A stretch of 64,000 nt of DNA from Bacteroidales bacterium UBA1181 (lineage in GTDB: Bacteria > Bacteroidota > Bacteroidia > Bacteroidales > Paludibacteraceae), in the NCBI GenBank assembly GCA_002310215.1, contig DBYR01000005.1:87178-151177 (forward strand). Reading direction: 5' to 3'. The translations under genes and the position numbers were made by a program. The notes under the pieces were generated by a model. It was not told the DNA's origin. It was given only the letters and a program-made list of their open reading frames with translations, and did no database searches. Positions 1 through 7,969 of this stretch are shown here, piece by piece. How positions within the stretch are numbered: the first letter of the stretch is position 1; every line of letters starts with the position of its first letter.

Positions 1-597
1 CGTCTGCAGGGTGTGAAGATCAACGATAAGCACTTCGAGGTGATCGTGCGCCAAATGATGCGTAAGGTGGAGATCGAGGATGCGGGTGATACTCGCTTCT
101 TGGAGAAGGAGATCGTTGATAAACTCGAATTCATGGAGGAGAACGATAGAATCTACGGCAAGAAGGTCGTGACCGATGCGGGTGACTCTGAGAACCTGAA
201 ACCTGGTCAGATTGTGACTGTCCGTAAGCTGAGGGACGAGAACAGTATGTTGAAACGTCGCGACTTGAAACCGGTTGTGACGCGCGACGCTGTCCCTGCT
301 ATCTCTTCTCAGATTCTTCAAGGTATCACGCGTGCCGCATTGCAGACTACCAGCTTCATGTCTGCCGCTTCATTCCAGGAGACCACGAAGGTCTTGAATG
401 ATGCCGCTATCCGTGGTAAGGTGGATTACTTGGAGGGTATGAAGGAGAACGTGATCTGCGGTCACTTGATTCCTGCAGGTACGGGACAAAGAGACTTCGA
501 TCGTCTGATCGTGGGTTCTAAGGAAGAGATGGAGCCGCTCTATGGACCATCCTCTTCAAATCTGGAGCCTGCGGACGAGGTTGAAGAAGAGAATTGA
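1..597 (+). CDS. rpoC: RNA polymerase beta' subunit, C-terminal end (5' partial)
   Basis: The frame is open from base 1 and 198 residues of the C-terminus are present; the rest lies upstream of the window. The opening residues RLQGVKINDKHFEVIVRQMM and the later block ISSQILQGITRAALQTTSFM are the conserved C-terminal clamp region of bacterial RpoC. The subunit forms part of the catalytic core and clamp of RNA polymerase. The tail after residue 170 is acidic (EPADEVEEEN), as is common in Bacteroidota. It is followed after 77 bases by a DUF3467 gene on the same strand. Identification is very secure; only the upstream extent is unknown. Confidence 0.96.
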   Translation, partial: RLQGVKINDKHFEVIVRQMMRKVEIEDAGDTRFLEKEIVDKLEFMEENDRIYGKKVVTDAGDSENLKPGQIVTVRKLRDENSMLKRRDLKPVVTRDAVPAISSQILQGITRAALQTTSFMSAASFQETTKVLNDAAIRGKVDYLEGMKENVICGHLIPAGTGQRDFDRLIVGSKEEMEPLYGPSSSNLEPADEVEEEN

Positions 598-674
598 TTT
601 TATTGTTGAATGAATGTATAGAGGAGAGGGCTGGCTTTATAGTTGGTCCTCTCTTCGTAAAATAGTCTATTGAT

Positions 675-998
675 ATGGAAGATCAAAACGAAAAGAAACC
701 ATTGAGCATCGAGATAAGCGAGGAGGTCGCTGAAGGTATATACTCCAATATGGCGATTATCTCTCACTCCTCGTCTGAGTTTGTGATTGATTTCCTCCGC
801 ATCTTGCCGAACGCTCCTAAGGCCAGGGTTAAGACTCGCATTGTTCTGACACCTGAACATGCGAAACGCTTGATGATTGCCCTGCAGAGCAACCTGAAGA
901 AGTACGAGGAGATGTTTGGTCCCATCAATGGGGATGGCGATTTCCATGGTGTTTCACCACTGAATTTCAATACTTTCAGTGGCGGCGGTGAGGCGTGA
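675..998 (+). CDS. DUF3467 family protein
   Basis: This 107-residue protein matches the DUF3467 family, whose members are about 100 residues and sit just downstream of rpoC in Bacteroidales. The recognisable core is YSNMAIISHSSSEFVIDF followed by a segment with RIVLTPEHAKRL and a C-terminal helix ending KKYEEMFG. It has no signal peptide or membrane segment, so it should be cytoplasmic. The family's molecular role is not established as far as I know; its fixed position after rpoC suggests a link with transcription, which is inference. A terminator follows at 1070. Confidence 0.85.
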   Translation: MEDQNEKKPLSIEISEEVAEGIYSNMAIISHSSSEFVIDFLRILPNAPKARVKTRIVLTPEHAKRLMIALQSNLKKYEEMFGPINGDGDFHGVSPLNFNTFSGGGEA

Positions 999-1069
999 AG
1001 TATACCTTTGCCGGGGCGGATGGTGACGCTTGACGCCCATTGCCCATCCGAAGATTTATCGAAAACAGA

Positions 1070-1102
1070 TGGCGTGCCTTTGCGAGGCGCGCCATTTTTA
1101 TT
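1070..1102 (+). terminator. Rho-independent terminator after rpoC-DUF3467
   Basis: Arms TGGCGTGCC (1070-1078) and GGCGCGCCA (1086-1094) pair over nine positions with one G-T wobble, around a seven-base loop, and are followed by TTTTTATT. It ends the rpoC-side transcript and lies against the 3' end of the convergent gene. Confidence 0.85.
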
Positions 1103-2531
1103 ATCGGGCGGGGAATATTTGTAGAATCCCTTGCTCAATATGTTCTAATCGAACTTCCACGCCGAATTTGCTTGATATGTGTTCCGCCAGATGTTGCGCG
1201 GAGTAGACCGACCGATGCCTGCCGCCCGTGCATCCGCAGCAGAACATCAGGGAGGTGAAGCCTCGCTCCATGTAGCGGAGGATGTGTGCGTCCGCCAAGG
1301 CATAGATATGCTCCAGGAAGTTCTTGATTTCGTCGTTGGATTCGAGGAAATCGATCACTGGTTTGTCCAACCCGTTCAAAGGCTTGTATTGGTCATATTT
1401 TCCAGGGTTATGTACTCCCCGGCAGTCGAACACGTAACCGCCTCCATTGCCGGAGTCGTCCGTCGGAATCCCCTTTTTGTAAGAAAAACTGAACACTTTG
1501 ACTTTCAATGATTTATTGTCTGGCAATGGTCTATTTTGGAACTTCGGGCTTTCAATCAGTTGCCATAGCACTTGGGTGAGGTAAGGGAAGTTAGGGTAGG
1601 CGTGTTGTTGGAGCAGGCCCTTTAGATTGTTGAGTGCGAATGGTATGCTCTCGATGAAATGCGGCTTGCGTTCGTAGAGCCCGCGGAACCCGTATGCGCC
1701 CAATACTTGTAACATGCGGAAGAATACGAATAGGGAGAGCCTCTCCTTGAATTTCCCTTCGTCGATGTGGGTGTATCGGCTGGCCGAACGGATGTATGTC
1801 TCTACAATTTTTCCCCTCAGTTCGTCGGGGAAATTGGCTTTCGCTTGCCAGGCGAAAGATGCCACATCGTAATATATCGGGCCTTTTCTACCGCCTTGGA
1901 AATCAATAAAATAGGGTTCTCCGTTCTTGACCATGATATTGCGCGACTGGAAATCCCGGTAGAGGAATGTGTCGCTTGAATCTGCCAATAATGCGTTACA
2001 TAGCGTTTCGAATTCGTCCTCTAAGTTGGGCTCGGAGAATTCTAAGCCTGTGAGCTTTAGGAAATTATACTTGAAATAATTAAGATCCCACAGAATGGAT
2101 CGTCGGTCCATTTCGGGGATGGGGAAGCAGACGGAGAAGTCCAGTCCTTGCGCTCCTTTGAACTGCAGGTCGGGTAGGAATGCTATCGTCTTGAGGATGA
2201 GAGCCTCTTCTTTTTCGCTGAATTGTCCGCTCTTGATGCCCCCTTGAATGAGGCTGAAGAGGGAGTCGTCGCCCAAATCCTCCTGCAAGTAAAAACGGTT
2301 GTCGTCAGAGGCAAGGATGAGGTGGGGCGTGTTGAGACCCTTCTCCGTGAAGTGTTTCGCCAAGTGGATGAAGGCTTTGTCCTCTTCTTCGTTGGTGCCT
2401 TCCACACCGATGAGGGAGTGGTGGGCGGATTTCAGCCTATAGTATTTCCTATTGGATCCTTCCCCTTTGATTTTTTCGCATAGGGGAGTTTCGCCTGTTG
2501 CTTTTTCGAAAAGAGCGATTAATTCTTCCAT
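1101..2531 (-). CDS. APH-type phosphotransferase fused to a RapZ C-terminal domain
   Basis: The 476-residue protein has two parts. Residues 1 to about 330 are an aminoglycoside-phosphotransferase-like kinase fold: a glycine-rich loop GEGSNRKYYRL near residue 24, the catalytic-loop equivalent YRDFQSRN near residue 190 (YRD in place of the usual HGD), and the metal-binding YFIDFQGG near 205. Residues from about 343 to the end match the C-terminal domain of RapZ, including FSYKKGIP, the GLDKP segment and the signature GCTGGRHRSVY near 435. In Escherichia coli that domain binds the GlmZ/GlmY RNAs and senses glucosamine-6-phosphate; related APH-like kinases include the amino-sugar kinase AmgK. The RapZ N-terminal P-loop domain is absent and replaced by the kinase. 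Its substrate is not known. It is transcribed divergently from the DUF4286-ruvC genes. Confidence 0.85.
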   Translation of the reverse strand: MEELIALFEKATGETPLCEKIKGEGSNRKYYRLKSAHHSLIGVEGTNEEEDKAFIHLAKHFTEKGLNTPHLILASDDNRFYLQEDLGDDSLFSLIQGGIKSGQFSEKEEALILKTIAFLPDLQFKGAQGLDFSVCFPIPEMDRRSILWDLNYFKYNFLKLTGLEFSEPNLEDEFETLCNALLADSSDTFLYRDFQSRNIMVKNGEPYFIDFQGGRKGPIYYDVASFAWQAKANFPDELRGKIVETYIRSASRYTHIDEGKFKERLSLFVFFRMLQVLGAYGFRGLYERKPHFIESIPFALNNLKGLLQQHAYPNFPYLTQVLWQLIESPKFQNRPLPDNKSLKVKVFSFSYKKGIPTDDSGNGGGYVFDCRGVHNPGKYDQYKPLNGLDKPVIDFLESNDEIKNFLEHIYALADAHILRYMERGFTSLMFCCGCTGGRHRSVYSAQHLAEHISSKFGVEVRLEHIEQGILQIFPAR

Positions 2532-2550
2532 TCTGATTTTTTATTTTTAA

Positions 2551-2558
2551 CAAAGGTA
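2551..2558 (-). promoter_or_regulatory. -7 box for the APH/RapZ-C gene
   Basis: On the minus strand TACCTTTG matches the Bacteroidetes -7 consensus TAnnTTTG, about 20 bases upstream of the ATG at 2531. No clear -33 TTTG is visible. It lies back to back with a forward box at 2561. Confidence 0.6.
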
Positions 2559-2560
2559 GT

Positions 2561-2568
2561 TAATTTTG
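2561..2568 (+). promoter_or_regulatory. -7 box for DUF4286-ruvC
   Basis: TAATTTTG matches TAnnTTTG and ends four bases before the ATG at 2573. A start point at the usual distance would give an almost leaderless mRNA. Only two bases separate it from the opposing box at 2551-2558, so the two promoters cannot both be occupied. Confidence 0.55.
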
Positions 2569-2572
2569 CACT

Positions 2573-2878
2573 ATGCTCGTGTTTAATACTACATATTTGG
2601 TGGCGAAAGCGTCCGAAAATGATTTTTTGGCGTGGATGAAGGCGGTCTATGTGCCTGCTGTGCGGAAGGCCGGTCTATTGGGAGCTCCCCGGTTGTACAA
2701 GGTCTTGGTGAGCGAGGAGGAGGGCATCACCTACTCCTTGCAGTTTGATGCGGAGACGGTCGCCGATATGTCTAAGTTTAAAAACCAACACTTGGCGGGG
2801 TTGGAGCAGATGCTCTTTCTTCGGTTTGGCGAGTCGGTGCTCCATTTTTCCACCTATCTGAAGTCTTGTGCGATATGA
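2573..2878 (+). CDS. DUF4286 family protein
   Basis: A 101-residue soluble protein of the DUF4286 family, recognised from the N-terminal strand MLVFNTTYLV, the segment WMKAVYVPA and the central TYSLQFDAE. The proportions suggest a small ferredoxin-like alpha/beta fold. The function is unknown. Its stop overlaps the ruvC start by four bases (ATGA at 2875-2878), so the two are translationally coupled. The preceding -7 box leaves almost no 5' leader. Confidence 0.8.
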   Translation: MLVFNTTYLVAKASENDFLAWMKAVYVPAVRKAGLLGAPRLYKVLVSEEEGITYSLQFDAETVADMSKFKNQHLAGLEQMLFLRFGESVLHFSTYLKSCAI

Positions 2879-3489
2879 GTCCTGCGAAGAATGCCACGGT
2901 GGAACGAATCATTTTGGGGATAGACCCTGGTACCAACCTCATGGGTTATGGCGTGATCCGAGCCGTAGGGAACAAGGCTGAGTTTGTGCAGATGGGTGTT
3001 TTGGACATCCGCAAGGTGGGCGACACCTACATGAAGCTGAAGGCGGTCTACGATAAGGTGATCGAGTTGGTGGAGACCTACCTGCCGGACGAGTTCGCTA
3101 TCGAGTCTCAGTTCTTCGGGAAGAACGTGCAGTCCATGCTGAAGCTGGGCAGGGCGCAGGGCGTGGCGATCGCGGCGGCTTTGCAGCGTGACCTCCCCAT
3201 TGCGGAGTATGCCCCGTTGAAGATCAAGATGTCCATCACGGGCAATGGCGCCGCATCGAAGGAGCAGGTCGCCTCCATGTTGCAACGGCAGTTGAATATA
3301 CCGGGAGAGGCGATGGAGAAACATCTGGACGCCACCGATGCGTTGGGTGTGGCGCTGTGCCACTTCTACCAAATCAACCGTCCCGTCCCCGAGAAGCATT
3401 TCAATAGTTGGAAGGATTTTGCGGCTAAGAATGAAAGACGGGTCAGCGGTTGGAAAGAGTTTTTGGAAAAAAAAGAAAATAAGGATTAG
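2875..3489 (+). CDS. ruvC: Holliday junction endodeoxyribonuclease RuvC
   Basis: RuvC cleaves Holliday junctions in the RuvABC complex during recombinational repair. The ATG at 2875 gives 204 residues; the open frame extends three codons further but ATGA coupling with the upstream gene favours this start. The acidic catalytic set is visible: the first Asp in LGIDPGTNLMGYG (near residue 16), the Glu in FAIESQFFGKN (near 73), and the pair in HLDATDALGVALCH near 150. The length is slightly above the usual 170-190 because of a basic C-terminal tail rich in Lys and Glu. The next gene begins three bases after the stop. Confidence 0.96.
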   Translation: MSPAKNATVERIILGIDPGTNLMGYGVIRAVGNKAEFVQMGVLDIRKVGDTYMKLKAVYDKVIELVETYLPDEFAIESQFFGKNVQSMLKLGRAQGVAIAAALQRDLPIAEYAPLKIKMSITGNGAASKEQVASMLQRQLNIPGEAMEKHLDATDALGVALCHFYQINRPVPEKHFNSWKDFAAKNERRVSGWKEFLEKKENKD

Positions 3490-3491
3490 TG

Positions 3492-4658
3492 ATGAAATAT
3501 ACTATAATGGAATCGGACAAGGTGCTGGCCGACATGAATAATGTCCGCTTGGACTGTGCCCGGTTCGCACATGCGCCAGGCGCGGATGAGTCGTTTGCCA
3601 TGGTACGCGTCACACGGAGAGACCTCTCGTTCGGGGAGCAATTGGATGCTCTTTTCGGGCTGTTGGGCTATTATCTAGGTGAGAAGGGTAGTGTGCGGAC
3701 GGCAGTCTTCATCCGCTTCTTCCTTAGCGATGCCGCCAATCAGGAGGCGGAGTTGCTGCGCCGTTGGGAGTTGTTGGGTATCGTCTGCCCTGTTTCCGTG
3801 GTGCAACAACCACCATTGGACGGCACGAGATTGTCGGCTTGGGTCTATACTATTTCGGGGGCGGAGGTGACGCTTGATGGCCCGTTGTACAAAGTGCATA
3901 CTGCGCATTACAACCATTATTGGATGGTCAACGCAATCTGTGCGGAGTCGGATTCGCACCACCAAACCACTGCCTTGTTGGAAGGTTACGAGGAGGCGTT
4001 GAAGCGTGTTGGATGTGATTTGCCGAATCACTGCGTGCGTACTTGGTTCTTCGTCCAGAATGTGGATGTGAACTACCATGGTGTGGTGGTGGGGCGTAGG
4101 GAGAATTTCATGCGCATAGGTTTGAATGAGCATACCCATTACATCGCCAGTACGGGCATCGAGGGACGGAGTGCTGACCCGAAAGCGTATGTGGGGATGG
4201 ATGCATACGCGGTGGCGGAATTACAGCCAGGGCAGCAGCAATATCTCTATGCGCATACCCACCTGAACCCCACGTCGGAGTATGGTGTCACGTTCGAGAG
4301 AGGGGTCAAGGTGAAGTACGGAGACCGTTCCCATCTCTATATCTCAGGTACTGCCAGCATCAACAACAAAGGCGAGGTTGTGCATGTGGGTGACATACGG
4401 AAGCAGACGGAACGGATGTGGGAGAATGTGGAGATGCTCCTTCGGGAGGGAGGCGCCTCGTTCGACGATGTTGCGCAAATGTTTGTATATCTGAGAGATA
4501 TGGCTGATTATGAGGTCGTCGGAGCAATGTTCGAGGAACGGTTCCCTATGGTTCCGAAGGTGATATTATTAGCGCCGGTTTGCCGTCCCGCTTGGTTAAT
4601 CGAAATGGAGTGCATGGCGGTTGTCAGGGAAGTTCATCCGGAATATCGTATATTTTAG
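3492..4658 (+). CDS. Chorismatase-like / RidA-fold protein (FkbO/Hyg5 type)
   Basis: The 388-residue protein has an N-terminal domain and a C-terminal RidA/YjgF-like domain (about residues 225-380), with GTASINNKGEVVHVGDIRKQ, then FDDVAQMFVYLRDM, and the closing LIEMECMAVV, where a Glu sits at the position used by RidA-fold enzymes. Its overall layout matches the chorismatase group (FkbO, Hyg5, XanB2), which hydrolyses chorismate to dihydroxycyclohexadiene carboxylate or hydroxybenzoates. The start at ATG 3492 is preceded by AAGGA; a GTG one codon upstream overlaps the ruvC stop. Chorismate as substrate is inferred from the family and not proven by residues I can check. A plain RidA-family role is the alternative. 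Confidence 0.65.
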   Translation: MKYTIMESDKVLADMNNVRLDCARFAHAPGADESFAMVRVTRRDLSFGEQLDALFGLLGYYLGEKGSVRTAVFIRFFLSDAANQEAELLRRWELLGIVCPVSVVQQPPLDGTRLSAWVYTISGAEVTLDGPLYKVHTAHYNHYWMVNAICAESDSHHQTTALLEGYEEALKRVGCDLPNHCVRTWFFVQNVDVNYHGVVVGRRENFMRIGLNEHTHYIASTGIEGRSADPKAYVGMDAYAVAELQPGQQQYLYAHTHLNPTSEYGVTFERGVKVKYGDRSHLYISGTASINNKGEVVHVGDIRKQTERMWENVEMLLREGGASFDDVAQMFVYLRDMADYEVVGAMFEERFPMVPKVILLAPVCRPAWLIEMECMAVVREVHPEYRIF

Positions 4659-4667
4659 TTAATCTTA

Positions 4668-4698
4668 TTTGAATATAGAATAAAAACGCATATATTGC
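4668..4698 (+). promoter_or_regulatory. Promoter of the START-like gene
   Basis: TTTG at 4668-4671, a 19-base spacer and TATATTGC at 4691-4698 approximate the Bacteroidetes promoter. Just downstream are an inverted pair TTGCG/CGCAA (4695-4699 and 4714-4718) and a direct repeat TTGTAAT (4701 and 4719), which could be a regulator site. Confidence 0.5.
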
Positions 4699-4730
4699 GG
4701 TTGTAATGTGTAACGCAATTGTAATCGTGT

Positions 4731-5117
4731 ATGGGTAAAGTGAAATTTCTTTTGGAGTATTCGTTCGGTCATGTTTCGCCTGAGGGGTTATGGACAAGTC
4801 TCAGTACACCTTCTGGGTTGTCTTGTTGGTTTGCCGATAAGGTCTACAAGGAGGATGGCGTGTTGAATTTCGTGTGGGGGAAGTCTGAGGCGCAGAAAGC
4901 TGAGGTGTTGCACCACCGTAGTGGTTTTTACATACGTTACCATTGGTTGGACGATGAGGATCCGAAGAGTTATTTTGAGTTGAAGATTTTATGTGACGAG
5001 TTGACGATGGATGTGGTTCTCGTAGTGACGGACTTCTGTGAGGAGGACGAGAAGGAGGAGGCCATCGACTTGTGGAATAATCAGATAGCCTCTTTGAAAA
5101 AAGCGTTGGGGGCTTGA
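4731..5117 (+). CDS. START-like domain protein
   Basis: A 128-residue soluble protein resembling the small START-like (Bet v 1-fold) proteins found throughout Bacteroidota. Features are the N-terminal strand KVKFLLEYSF, the segment LWTSLSTPSGLSCWFAD typical of AHSA1/START folds, the central FYIRYHWLDDE and a C-terminal amphipathic helix DLWNNQIASLKKAL. Such folds bind hydrophobic ligands in a cavity, but no ligand is known here. It precedes the LptF/G permease gene by 40 bases, which contain that gene's own promoter. Confidence 0.75.
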   Translation: MGKVKFLLEYSFGHVSPEGLWTSLSTPSGLSCWFADKVYKEDGVLNFVWGKSEAQKAEVLHHRSGFYIRYHWLDDEDPKSYFELKILCDELTMDVVLVVTDFCEEDEKEEAIDLWNNQIASLKKALGA

Positions 5118-5134
5118 TTTTTTTGCTAACTTTG
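5106..5134 (+). promoter_or_regulatory. Promoter of the LptF/G permease gene
   Basis: TTG at 5106-5108, an 18-base spacer and TAACTTTG at 5127-5134. The -33 element lies in the end of the preceding coding region. A strong Shine-Dalgarno run AGAGGAGGA (5145-5153) precedes the ATG at 5158, which is unusual for this phylum. Confidence 0.65.
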
Positions 5135-5157
5135 CGCTCGAAATAGAGGAGGATGAG

Positions 5158-6663
5158 ATGCGTTTAAAAAGACTGAATTCATTTTTATTGTCGGAGTTTT
5201 TTGGCACGTTCGGGGCGACGTTCTTCGTGTGCTTGTTCGTCGTGTTGATGGAGTTCCTTTTCCGTTATGTGGATGAGATGGTGGGCAAGGGCCTTGATTT
5301 CTCCGTCTTGTTTGAATTCTTTTCCTATGCCGCATTGTCGCTTGTGCCGATGGCTCTTCCGCTTGCGATCCTACTCTCTTCTTTGATCACGTTTGGCGGT
5401 TTCGGGGAACGGTTGGAGCTCCTCTCTATGAAGGCGGCGGGCATCTCCCTGACGAGGATTATGCGTCCTTTCCTGGTCGTGATGTGTTTCATGTGTGCGG
5501 GCATCTTCCTTTATTCCGAGTTGGCGATACCTGCCATCCAGACGAAATTGTGGACGTTGCTCTACTCCATGAAATCGAAATCTCCCGAGGTGGAGATCCC
5601 GGAGGGTTCGTTCTACTCGGGCATTGAAGGGTATAATTTCTATGTGAGACGGAAGGATAATAACAAGAAGTTATTATACGATATCAAAATATATGACTTC
5701 TCGAAAGGGTTTGAGAACGCTGTGGTGATGGCAGCCGATTCGGGTCGGCTGAAGTCTTCCGATGATAAGCTAAGCATGGTGCTCATGCTTTATTCGGGCG
5801 AATCGTTCGAGAACTTGAAGGAGCAGAACACCAGCGCGAGCAGTGTGCCATATCGCCGCGAGACATTCTCCTACAAGGAGGTGATCATCGATTTCGACGC
5901 TAATTTCAGCCAAATGGACGAGTCGGTCATCTCGAATAAGTACATGGGGAAAAACCTGTCGGAGTTGACTTATGCCATAGACTCCATGTTGTTTCATGCG
6001 GATAGCCTCGACCATGCTATGAAGGCATTGTATATCCCTTCTTATTTCGACAGGGGATTGTTGAGCATCAATTCTGTCACGGAATACGACTCCCTCCCTG
6101 AATATGGGTCGTACACCTTCGCTAAACTGACGGAAGGCCTTTCGTCGAACGATATGTTGGAGGTCGCTAAGCGGGCGGTGAGGAATGCGAACAGAATGAA
6201 GGTCGATATGCCTTTCATCCACATGGCGAAGTATTCGGATATGAAACGTTCGTACCGATTTGATATAGAAAGACATAGAAAGTTCACCTTGTCGCTCGCA
6301 TGTATCGTCTTCTTCCTGATCGGTGCTCCGTTGGGCGCAATCGTGAAGAAGGGTGGAATCGGTTTGCCGGCTGTCTATTCCATCATCCTTTTCATCCTCT
6401 ATTATGTCATCGATAACACGGGTTATAAGATGGCGAGGGATGGCGTGTGGCAGGTTTGGCAGGGCGTTTGGTTGAGCACGATCGTGCTTTTGCCGTTGGG
6501 TTTGTTCTTGACATACGAGGCGGCACATGATCGCTCCATCAATATCTCTTTGCCGTCTTTCCTGAAAAGAAAAAAGAAAGACGGAACGGATAATGATGAT
6601 TTTGTCGCCCCTGAACAATTTCCTTCTGAGGGGAATGATGAACAGGAACCGACGAAGTCTTAG
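5158..6663 (+). CDS. LptF/LptG-type lipopolysaccharide export permease
   Basis: The 501-residue protein belongs to the YjgP/YjgQ (LptF/LptG) family, the inner-membrane part of the ABC machine that extracts lipopolysaccharide and passes it to the Lpt bridge. Three N-terminal membrane helices (about residues 15-40, 58-82 and 100-125) are followed by a large periplasmic domain of roughly 250 residues and three C-terminal helices (about 375-465). The conserved MKAAGISLTRIMRP coupling segment before helix 3 is present. The cytoplasmic tail after residue 465 is charged and long (KRKKKDGTDNDD). Family members are usually 350-500 residues. LptF and LptG cannot be told apart here; no partner lies in the window. 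Confidence 0.88.
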   Translation: MRLKRLNSFLLSEFFGTFGATFFVCLFVVLMEFLFRYVDEMVGKGLDFSVLFEFFSYAALSLVPMALPLAILLSSLITFGGFGERLELLSMKAAGISLTRIMRPFLVVMCFMCAGIFLYSELAIPAIQTKLWTLLYSMKSKSPEVEIPEGSFYSGIEGYNFYVRRKDNNKKLLYDIKIYDFSKGFENAVVMAADSGRLKSSDDKLSMVLMLYSGESFENLKEQNTSASSVPYRRETFSYKEVIIDFDANFSQMDESVISNKYMGKNLSELTYAIDSMLFHADSLDHAMKALYIPSYFDRGLLSINSVTEYDSLPEYGSYTFAKLTEGLSSNDMLEVAKRAVRNANRMKVDMPFIHMAKYSDMKRSYRFDIERHRKFTLSLACIVFFLIGAPLGAIVKKGGIGLPAVYSIILFILYYVIDNTGYKMARDGVWQVWQGVWLSTIVLLPLGLFLTYEAAHDRSINISLPSFLKRKKKDGTDNDDFVAPEQFPSEGNDEQEPTKS

Positions 6664-6666
6664 TGA

Positions 6667-6697
6667 TTGTTTGAGTAAGAAAGATTTATTATATTTG
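6667..6697 (+). promoter_or_regulatory. Promoter of ribBA
   Basis: TTG at 6667-6669, a 20-base spacer and TATATTTG at 6690-6697 match the Bacteroidetes consensus well. The gap between the flanking genes is only 55 bases, too short for an FMN riboswitch. Confidence 0.75.
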
Positions 6698-6718
6698 TAG
6701 TAGAGACATATAGTTGTA

Positions 6719-7927
6719 ATGGAGACATATAAACTGAATGATATAGAGGAGGCTATAGAGGATTTTAAGGAGGGTAAATTCCTTATCGTGGTGGATGACG
6801 AGGACCGTGAGAACGAGGGGGACTTCATCACCGCGGCCGAACTGATTACGCCGGAGAAGATTAATTTCATGCTGAAAGAGGGCCGTGGCGTCCTCTGTGC
6901 TCCTATCACTTTGACGCGTTGTGCCGAACTGAAATTGGACAAGCAGGTCTTTAACAACACTTCTGTGTTAGGTACTCCTTTTACCATCACGGTGGATAAA
7001 TTGGAGGGTTGTACCACGGGTGTTTCCGCTGCCGACCGCGCCGCTACGATCCGTGCGCTGGCGGACCCTAAGTCAACGCCTGACACCTTCGGCCGACCTG
7101 GTCACGTCAATCCGTTGTATGCGCAGGACAAGGGCGTTTTGCGCCGCGCTGGACATACCGAGGCTGCTGTCGACCTGGCTCGTCTCGCGGGTCTGCATCC
7201 TTGCGCCGCGCTCATCGAGATCATGAACGAGGACGGTACCATGGCGCGCCTCCCGCAACTGATGGAACGCGCCAAACAGTATGGCATGAAGATCATATCT
7301 ATCCGTGACCTGATCGCTTACCGTATCAAGTCCGAATCCTTGGTGGAGAAGGGGGAGACGGTGCACCTGCCGACCCAATATGGTGATTTCATGCTGACGC
7401 CTTTCCGTCAGAAATCCAACGGATTGGAGCACGTGGCGCTGGTCAAGGGCTCCTGGAAACATGGCGAGCCTATCCTCGTGAGGGTTCACTCTTCCTGCGC
7501 CACGGGCGATATCTTCGGATCCCTCCGCTGCGAGTGCGGCGAGCAACTGAAGGTGGCGATGCAACGAATCGAAGAGGAGGGTAAGGGTGTCCTTATCTAC
7601 ATGAACCAAGAGGGCCGTGGCATCGGTCTGATGAACAAAATACGTGCCTATAAGCTTCAGGAGGAGGGCTATGACACGGTGGATGCGAATATCCACCTCG
7701 GATTCCAACCGGACGAGCGTGATTATGGTGTGGGTGCGCAGATCCTCCGTGAACTGGGTGTCTCGAAGATGCGTCTGATGACCAACAACCCGGTGAAGCG
7801 TATCGGTTTAGAGAGCTTCGGCTTGGAGATCGTGGAGAACGTGCCTATCGAGATCAAACCGAACAAGTACAATGAGTTCTATATCAAGACGAAGAAGGAA
7901 CGCATGGGGCATGACCTCCATCTGTGA
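6719..7927 (+). CDS. ribBA: RibBA: DHBP synthase / GTP cyclohydrolase II
   Basis: This 402-residue bifunctional enzyme makes both riboflavin precursors. Residues 1 to about 205 are 3,4-dihydroxy-2-butanone 4-phosphate synthase, with the acidic metal loop DDEDRENEGDF near residue 22 and TGVSAADRAATI near 98. Residues from about 210 are GTP cyclohydrolase II, with the zinc cysteines in RVHSSCATGDIFGSLRCECG near 260 and the active-site segment NQEGRGIGLMNK. Both halves look intact, so both reactions should work. Length is typical. No other riboflavin gene is adjacent. Confidence 0.96.
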   Translation: METYKLNDIEEAIEDFKEGKFLIVVDDEDRENEGDFITAAELITPEKINFMLKEGRGVLCAPITLTRCAELKLDKQVFNNTSVLGTPFTITVDKLEGCTTGVSAADRAATIRALADPKSTPDTFGRPGHVNPLYAQDKGVLRRAGHTEAAVDLARLAGLHPCAALIEIMNEDGTMARLPQLMERAKQYGMKIISIRDLIAYRIKSESLVEKGETVHLPTQYGDFMLTPFRQKSNGLEHVALVKGSWKHGEPILVRVHSSCATGDIFGSLRCECGEQLKVAMQRIEEEGKGVLIYMNQEGRGIGLMNKIRAYKLQEEGYDTVDANIHLGFQPDERDYGVGAQILRELGVSKMRLMTNNPVKRIGLESFGLEIVENVPIEIKPNKYNEFYIKTKKERMGHDLHL

Positions 7928-7969
7928 TTGTGATAATTAATATAACGTTAAACGTAAAAAATAGATAAA

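Noticed and set aside
6664..6718. An FMN riboswitch upstream of ribBA
   Set aside because: Only 55 bases separate the genes and they are mostly occupied by the promoter; the conserved FMN aptamer does not fit.
5770..7086. A 438-codon reverse frame across the LptF/G and ribBA genes
   Set aside because: It crosses two real genes and their intergenic promoter and contains no recognisable domain.
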